Shown: in pieces, positions 40,225-41,935 of the stretch
Layout of the letters: the number at the start of each line of letters is the position of its first letter
How positions within the stretch are numbered: position 1 is the first letter of the stretch
Origin: Acidobacteriota bacterium
Lineage (GTDB): Bacteria > Acidobacteriota > Terriglobia > Bryobacterales > Bryobacteraceae
Length of the DNA: 41,935 bases
Assembly: GCA_947470805.1 (NCBI GenBank)
Contig: CANIVU010000082.1
Coordinates: forward strand, 1-41,935
Direction of reading: 5' to 3'
Program-made: the position numbers and the translations under genes
The notes under the pieces: generated by a model
Database searches by the model: none
What the model saw: the letters and a program-made list of their open reading frames with translations, nothing else
Told to the model about the DNA's origin: nothing

Positions 40225-41496
40225 ATGAAAATCTGCCGCCGCAAATTCCTCGCCGCCGCCTCGGCCGCCCTTACGCCCTATCAACTCATCGGTGCCCCGT
40301 CCCGCGCCCCCAAGTCCCACTTCGCCGTTCACCCGTTTATCGAGGCCAACCCCAAAGCCGTCTTCATCAAGCGCACCCACGTCCCCCACAAAATGGACGA
40401 AGCCGCCAAGCTTAAGGAAGGCATAGCCTTCGCCCGCGAAGTCTTCGTCCCCGCCGATGGTCCCGGCGCCATCCCCATCTCCCACCGCGTCATCCTCAAG
40501 CCCAACTTCACCAGCGTTCGCAACCAGCGTCCCAACGAAGAAAACTGGGGCACCGGCACCGACCCGCAGTTCTACGAAGGCATCGTCATCGGCCTCAAGG
40601 AAATTGGCCTGAAGAAGTTCTACTTCCTCGAAGCCAACACCTTTCACGCCTGGAACTACCGCGGCATGGCCGATATCAACGACCGCCACGGCATCGAAGT
40701 CAACGAACCAGACCGCCGCCCCCGCAACTTCAAAGATGGCTACGAGATGAACTGGACCAAGGTCCCCGACCCGGTCATCTACACCCACATCCCCCACTAC
40801 GCCCCCGTCAACGAGCCCGACACCTGGATGATCAACATCGCCAAGTGGAAGTCCCACGGCATGTGCATGACGCTGTCCACCAAGAATCTCCAGGGCCTCG
40901 TCGTCAAACCCTACGTCCGCTTCTGCCCCGGCTGGCAAATGGTCACCGGCGTGCCCGATTTCATGAAGGAGAACATCCACCCGGAAGTCGAACGCCGCGT
41001 CAATAAGTTCTTCGATCGCCACGTCAGCATGAACTACGCGCGCTATCAGAGCAAGGACGCCCTCGGACCGATGAATCAGGAAATCTGGGCCCACAAAACC
41101 TGCGATAACACGCAGGTTCTCAACCCCGGCCTCAACATCATCGAAGGCATCTACGGCCGCGACGGTGACGGCTTCGGCGTCGGCAACGATAAGCTCACCA
41201 ACATGCTCATGTTCGGCAAGGATCGCCTCCGCCTGGACATGATCGGCATGTGGCTCGGCGGCCACGAACCGGGCAACGTCAACCTCTTCCGCATCGCCAA
41301 GGAACGCGGCCTGCTCGATACGTTCAATCCCCACGAGGTCCCCGTCTACGAGTGGGAAGAAGGCCAGAAACCGGTCCGCCGCCAGCTCTCCAGCTTCCAG
41401 CGAACCCCCTTGCCGACCTACTATCTCTCCAACGATGGCGAACCCAAGTACCACCTCGTCAACGAGTTCTTCGACTACGACAAAGTCAAAGCCTGA
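40225..41496 (+). CDS. Tat-exported DUF362 domain protein
   Basis: This 423-residue protein starts with a twin-arginine signal (MKICRRKFLAAASAALTPYQ). The body matches DUF362: VILKPNFTS, FYEGIVIGLKEIGLKKFYFLEANTFHAW, MINIAKWKSHGMCMTLSTKNLQGLV and LNIIEGIYGRDGDGFG. In known members the family is associated with iron-sulfur or redox proteins, but this one lacks a ferredoxin-like CxxCxxC cluster, so its function is unknown. It is adjacent to a second sulfatase gene on the other strand, and such pairs are common in Bryobacteraceae-type genomes. Confidence 0.88.
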   Translation: MKICRRKFLAAASAALTPYQLIGAPSRAPKSHFAVHPFIEANPKAVFIKRTHVPHKMDEAAKLKEGIAFAREVFVPADGPGAIPISHRVILKPNFTSVRNQRPNEENWGTGTDPQFYEGIVIGLKEIGLKKFYFLEANTFHAWNYRGMADINDRHGIEVNEPDRRPRNFKDGYEMNWTKVPDPVIYTHIPHYAPVNEPDTWMINIAKWKSHGMCMTLSTKNLQGLVVKPYVRFCPGWQMVTGVPDFMKENIHPEVERRVNKFFDRHVSMNYARYQSKDALGPMNQEIWAHKTCDNTQVLNPGLNIIEGIYGRDGDGFGVGNDKLTNMLMFGKDRLRLDMIGMWLGGHEPGNVNLFRIAKERGLLDTFNPHEVPVYEWEEGQKPVRRQLSSFQRTPLPTYYLSNDGEPKYHLVNEFFDYDKVKA

Positions 41497-41502
41497 CGCG
41501 CC

Positions 41503-41935
41503 CTACAACCACGGGTCCTTCGTCGCCTTCCGCCATTCCGAAACCCGCATGCGCAGCGCCTCCAGCGTCTGCGCATGCGCCGCCGATCCAGCCAGATTCA
41601 CCACCTCGTCCGGATCCGCCGCCAAATCATACAGCTCCTCCGCCGGCCGGTGCAGATACGCCTCCACCGCCCTCTTCCCCATCGGCAACGTCGTGTCTCG
41701 CCCCTGCCACATCGGCGAACCCGACAGATCCGTCGCGTGCAAAAACGTAATTTCCGGATTCAAGTTGCGCAGATACTTATACTGTCGCGTCCGCATCCCC
41801 CGCACCGGATAATACATGCTCACCCCATGAAACGTGTGGCTCAGAAACACGTGATCCCACCCCGCCGGATTCTCCTCCCGCGCCACCCGCAACCACGACC
41901 GCCCCGGCAACCCCGCCGCCGTCATCCCCCCCGCC
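41503..41935 (-). CDS. sulfatase, C-terminal part only (runs off the window)
   Basis: About 144 C-terminal residues are visible; the gene continues past the right edge, so the catalytic cysteine region is not seen. The segment FLSHTFHGVSMYYPVRGMRTRQYKYLRNLNPE, with PAEELYDLAADPDEVVNLAG after it, is the C-terminal subdomain typical of sulfatases of the heparan N-sulfatase (SGSH-like) group. The frame has no stop up to base 41935. It converges with the DUF362 gene, with 6 bases between the stops. Confidence 0.9.
   Translation of the reverse strand, partial: AGGMTAAGLPGRSWLRVAREENPAGWDHVFLSHTFHGVSMYYPVRGMRTRQYKYLRNLNPEITFLHATDLSGSPMWQGRDTTLPMGKRAVEAYLHRPAEELYDLAADPDEVVNLAGSAAHAQTLEALRMRVSEWRKATKDPWL

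Noticed and set aside
39331-41454. Long minus-strand frame (707 residues) over the 39118 and DUF362 genes
   Set aside because: The plus frames carry a Tat signal and DUF362 motifs. The minus frame is Gly/Val/Asp-rich, typical of an antisense shadow, and spans two genes.

Overview
The window looks like the chromosome of a high-GC acidobacterium of the Bryobacter/Solibacter type. This rests on two long orphan FtsX/MacB-type permeases of the acidobacterial 'ADOP' kind, several Tat-exported sulfatase, DUF362 and glycosidase-like proteins, many secreted proteins of unknown function, and tight gene packing. Assignments come from motifs recognised by eye; no database search was possible. No transposase, CRISPR array, rRNA or tRNA was found.

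Layout. 1-4.2 kb: an unknown small gene, an exported unknown protein and an RNase E/G with a very large disordered insert. 4.2-4.9 kb: a non-coding gap. 4.9-9.6 kb: sulfatase, threonine 3-dehydrogenase, beta-carbonic anhydrase with an exported glycosidase-like protein, and a LOG-family phosphoribohydrolase. 9.6-12.4 kb: M48 protease, DUF937 protein, a Kbp-like BON-LysM protein and an RluE-like pseudouridine synthase. 12.4-17.6 kb: a complete cobalamin uptake operon (TonB receptor, binding protein, ATPase, permease) behind a cobalamin riboswitch. 17.7-26.5 kb: ADOP permease, methyltransferase, GAF protein, Asp-box and LamG secreted proteins, DUF3224 protein, a VOC/ArsR/SRPBCC operon and a nucleotide-sugar epimerase. 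26.6-30.6 kb: a LytS/LytTR two-component pair, an ArgD-like aminotransferase and a divergent LysR regulator. 31-33 kb: a nucleoside hydrolase, a small secreted basic protein and a VapBC-type toxin-antitoxin pair. 33-35.7 kb: a second ADOP permease and an unknown gene. 35.8-38.7 kb: a membrane Ser/Thr kinase with an extracytoplasmic SUMF1-like domain, flanked by two paralogous small exported proteins, each behind a sigma-54-type promoter. 38.8-41.9 kb: a small membrane protein, an unknown protein, a DUF362 protein and the end of a second sulfatase.

The module most likely to be undescribed is 35.8-38.7 kb. Both small paralogs have AGGAGG ribosome sites and a TTGGCRCG-N4-TTGCA element just upstream, and they sandwich the kinase on the same strand. 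The SUMF1-like domain appears to lack the cysteine pair of active formylglycine-generating enzymes, so a sensor or binding role is more likely than catalysis.

A larger-scale signal is base composition. From about 4.2 to 9.8 kb the plus strand is G-rich whichever way genes run; from about 9.9 kb to the end it is C-rich whichever way they run. The switch is sharp and is what a replication terminus, or one end of an inversion, would produce.
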